From: Sweltsa coloradensis
Lineage: Eukaryota > Arthropoda > Insecta > Plecoptera > Chloroperlidae
Length of the DNA stretch: 64,000 nt
Direction: 5' to 3'
Assembly: GCA_024449915.1 (NCBI GenBank)
Contig: JAMZAV010000805.1
Span: 1-64,000, forward strand
The notes under the pieces were generated by a model, which saw nothing but the letters and a program-made list of their open reading frames with translations, made no database searches and was not told the origin of the DNA. This document shows positions 61,599-64,000 of this stretch, one piece after another; positions within the stretch are counted from its first letter, which is position 1, and the number at the start of each line of letters is the position of its first letter. The position numbers and the translations under genes were made by a program.

Positions 61599-64000
61599 AT
61601 CATTATTAAAAATGTAGGCCCTAGTATTTTATTAACATTTGAAGTTGGCCAATGAACTACCCAACCACTTTTGATTAGCTTATACTCTTTTGTTCTTCTT
61701 CTTATGTTTTGAAATCATCAAATCTAAACAATACCATTCATAATTGTTATTTTTTTTTTGTTACGGATAAAATGATGGAAAAGTTGCAAGTACATGACAG
61801 TTTATGAAACTTGAAACATGGCACAACTTCCTGTTGTCTGATTGTTTTTTATCTAGGGTGACTAGATGCTCCGGTAATCCCAGGACATTCCTTGTTTTTG
61901 GTGTCCCTAGAGGCACCACCCGGGTTGTCTAAATGTCCTGGTTTTCCATTCTAGGACAATTTTAGTAACTTTATGGTGTTTATTCCAATTTTTCTCCAAA
62001 TACCATATGTTTTTAAAGCTAAATACATTGTATACATATACCTATCAGATCACTCTTTTATCACTAGTCCTACCTATTCCTTTTCGTGTAGCCCTAAACA
62101 TGTTTTGTATTGTTCAACTCTTGCCACGATGTTTTGATTATAAATATGTATCTCAATTACCAGCAATACTTTGTTGCATTTTTGACACCACATTTCAAAA
62201 CTAAAAATCTGCGACATGGATTTGTTACTTATGGGTGGTACTGGTGGGGGTGGGAGGTGCAAATGTTTGTGCTAAAGCTGATTGGCCTTGTTTGAACCTA
62301 AAATATTTGCATATTTACTCACTTTCAATTGAGTGAAGGGTCGCTTCTTTATGGTTTTCAATTTAAGAAAGTATATCTCACCTGCAAGTTGACATTTTAC
62401 ATGCAACTATGGCTGAGCTTACCCAAATTTTAAGTACATACATGAAATGTAATTTAGCAAGCAATTGCTACAATCAAGATTAGTAAGAACTTTTAAATTA
62501 TAATATAGCGCGTTCCTTTTTCGGGAACTTTCTAAGGAACATGTTCCTATTTTAGTTAAGAGGAACTTTCAACACAAAATTTGCCAATTTTGGTGAACTT
62601 TTAAATAAGTTTTAGAAGTTCCTTTCACTCTTAGTGATGACAAAACCCACCATGCCTCTACATTTGGAAGCGGATTAAGCTGATACAGATATGAAAATCA
62701 GTTGATAAAAAACAGTAGCATAAAGTGTAACCTCGATTGATGAACCTGTCATATTTTTTCGCGATGACATGGCTTAAAAAATTGTGACCTAAATCCAATG
62801 CACCATTAGTTATCTGCTAAAGGAACTTTTAAATGGGAACTTTTATTATTTTAAGAATTCAAAAGTTCCCTTTGAAGGCCAAGTGACTTAACTTTTGAAA
62901 GTTCCTTTTTTGCTGGAACTTACCCTGACCCAGCACTGAAGATTAGTATCAATGATGTTTAATCTTTAAAGTGACTTACCTAATACTTGCATTTAAAAGA
63001 AATTAAGAATGTATAATGAAATAAGAAACAGTAAGGTCAAAATCCTAAGGTTGATGAATGCTGGTACTAATATCGTTACACTACAGTGGATCTCTGCGCA
63101 CTTTGGCTAAATGGAAATGAGAAAGCTGATTTTCTTGCCAAAGGGGAAGCAAAACCAATCAATTTGTGAAGAACATATCATACAGATCAGCTAAGGCACA
63201 TCTTTGTCTTGGTTAAGTTCCCCCAAAAGAGGAAAAGTTAATTTACTTCTGCTTAAAAATGGAACTGATTTGGATTGGTGTTACTTTTTTAAATAAATGA
63301 ACTAAGTTCTTTTCACATTCCCTTTAAAAAAACAATTTTAATAATATAAATGTGATGGGAAATGGAAAAAACTGCCGAAAACTTTCCCAAAGAATACGTC
63401 CGCTTCCACCACTCAGAATCTGACATGGGGGTGGAGCCCTTCAAACACACGGGATGTCCCAAGATAATTTTTTTTAATACTGTTGTTTACGAAATCAGGT
63501 AGGCCTACTGGAATTCAACAGGATTACGACGGCAAAAATAACTTTGAGGAACGTTAAATTTGTTACTTGTTCCCTTGAAATAGTTTCTTTGCACAAACAA
63601 GTTCCTGATGTAAGAAAAGGAATATGTTCCCATTAAAGTTTCTGAAAAAGAAATGCATACCTCCACTAGACTGATCAATCTATAGGTCATAAGTTAACTC
63701 TGATTGTCATCAAATCAAACCAAATCAAATTTTAAAAAAATTATTAGATACATTTTTTTATGCGCTAAGCTACGCCAGGCAGCAATGAATTATTGCAGGC
63801 CGGCCGGTAGTCACGACGATAAGAGAACGCTGATATACAAAGCAGAGTTATAAATATTAGGGGACCAACTCCACAATACGTACTGTAAGGATAACGTGCA
63901 TGTCGCTATTATCCATGGTATCAATTAGTGCTGAAAACATAGATAGTAATTTATTTTGTTCATTTTCTATTACTGTAAATTTTGGCTTAGCTAATCAAAT
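61599..64000. other. no gene seen; GGAAC-rich repeat segments
   Basis: About 62510-62950 contains at least ten GGAACTTT/AAAGTTCC words, and 63540-63640 several GTTCC/GGAAC words, related to 28420-28850. The rest is AT-rich non-coding sequence. The short open frames have no recognisable content. Confidence 0.45.

Overview
This window is a eukaryotic, AT-rich, intron- and transposon-dense genomic region. There is no operon structure, and there are GT-AG introns, LINE, SINE and DNA-transposon remains, and many TTA, GTTT and poly-A microsatellites. The protein family present, the LINE types and the very frequent GGCCTA-type words suggest a marine invertebrate, perhaps an echinoderm or another non-vertebrate deuterostome. 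That placement is an inference from composition and is not proven.

There is one recognisable host gene, on the + strand from about 36.4 to 57.3 kb. It is a nine-coding-exon glycerol kinase (FGGY family) homologue predicted at 525 residues. Reading frame and splice phases fit from exon to exon, but several residues that should be invariant for catalysis and ATP binding are replaced (GDQ to GNQ, GTG to RRG, DGG to DGE, and an altered first phosphate loop). It looks like a glycerol-kinase-like pseudoenzyme or a very young pseudogene. Its last exon lies in an imperfect tandem duplication whose first copy is broken. Every long intron is packed with mobile elements.

Both sides of the gene are layered transposons. 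The most abundant are three families (A, B, C) of short non-autonomous elements of Helitron/Helentron type. Each has a 5' end TTGGATGAGCG or TTAAGCGAGCG, an inverted copy of that word just inside the 3' end, a small AACGC/GCGTT hairpin, a CCTAG terminus, and insertion between A and T. About 17 copies or fragments are present. Between 14.9 and 24.0 kb lies a minus-strand R4/Dong-like LINE flanked on both sides by TAA repeats. It is cut into pieces by a Helentron, a roughly 2.9 kb composite block, and a 1.7 kb TIR element that carries ten copies of a GTAAC-N5-TGACA motif and a perfect 22-bp hairpin. Other retroelement remains lie in the introns of the kinase gene: a LINE RT tail at 43.2-44.1 kb, a 5'-truncated LINE at 46.2-47.8 kb, and an RT tail at 48.5-50.0 kb split by a hAT element with a perfect 8-bp target duplication. 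A 1.6 kb element with TATAGAG ends occurs twice, in inverted orientation, at 9-10.6 and 51.9-54.0 kb. Several foldback or long-TIR MITEs occur throughout.

The right end (57.6-64 kb) has no recognisable gene. It holds a 950-bp near-perfect palindrome with hammerhead-like, Penelope-type sequence, a shorter related element, and GGAAC-rich repeats. All calls were made by eye; no alignments or database searches were run.
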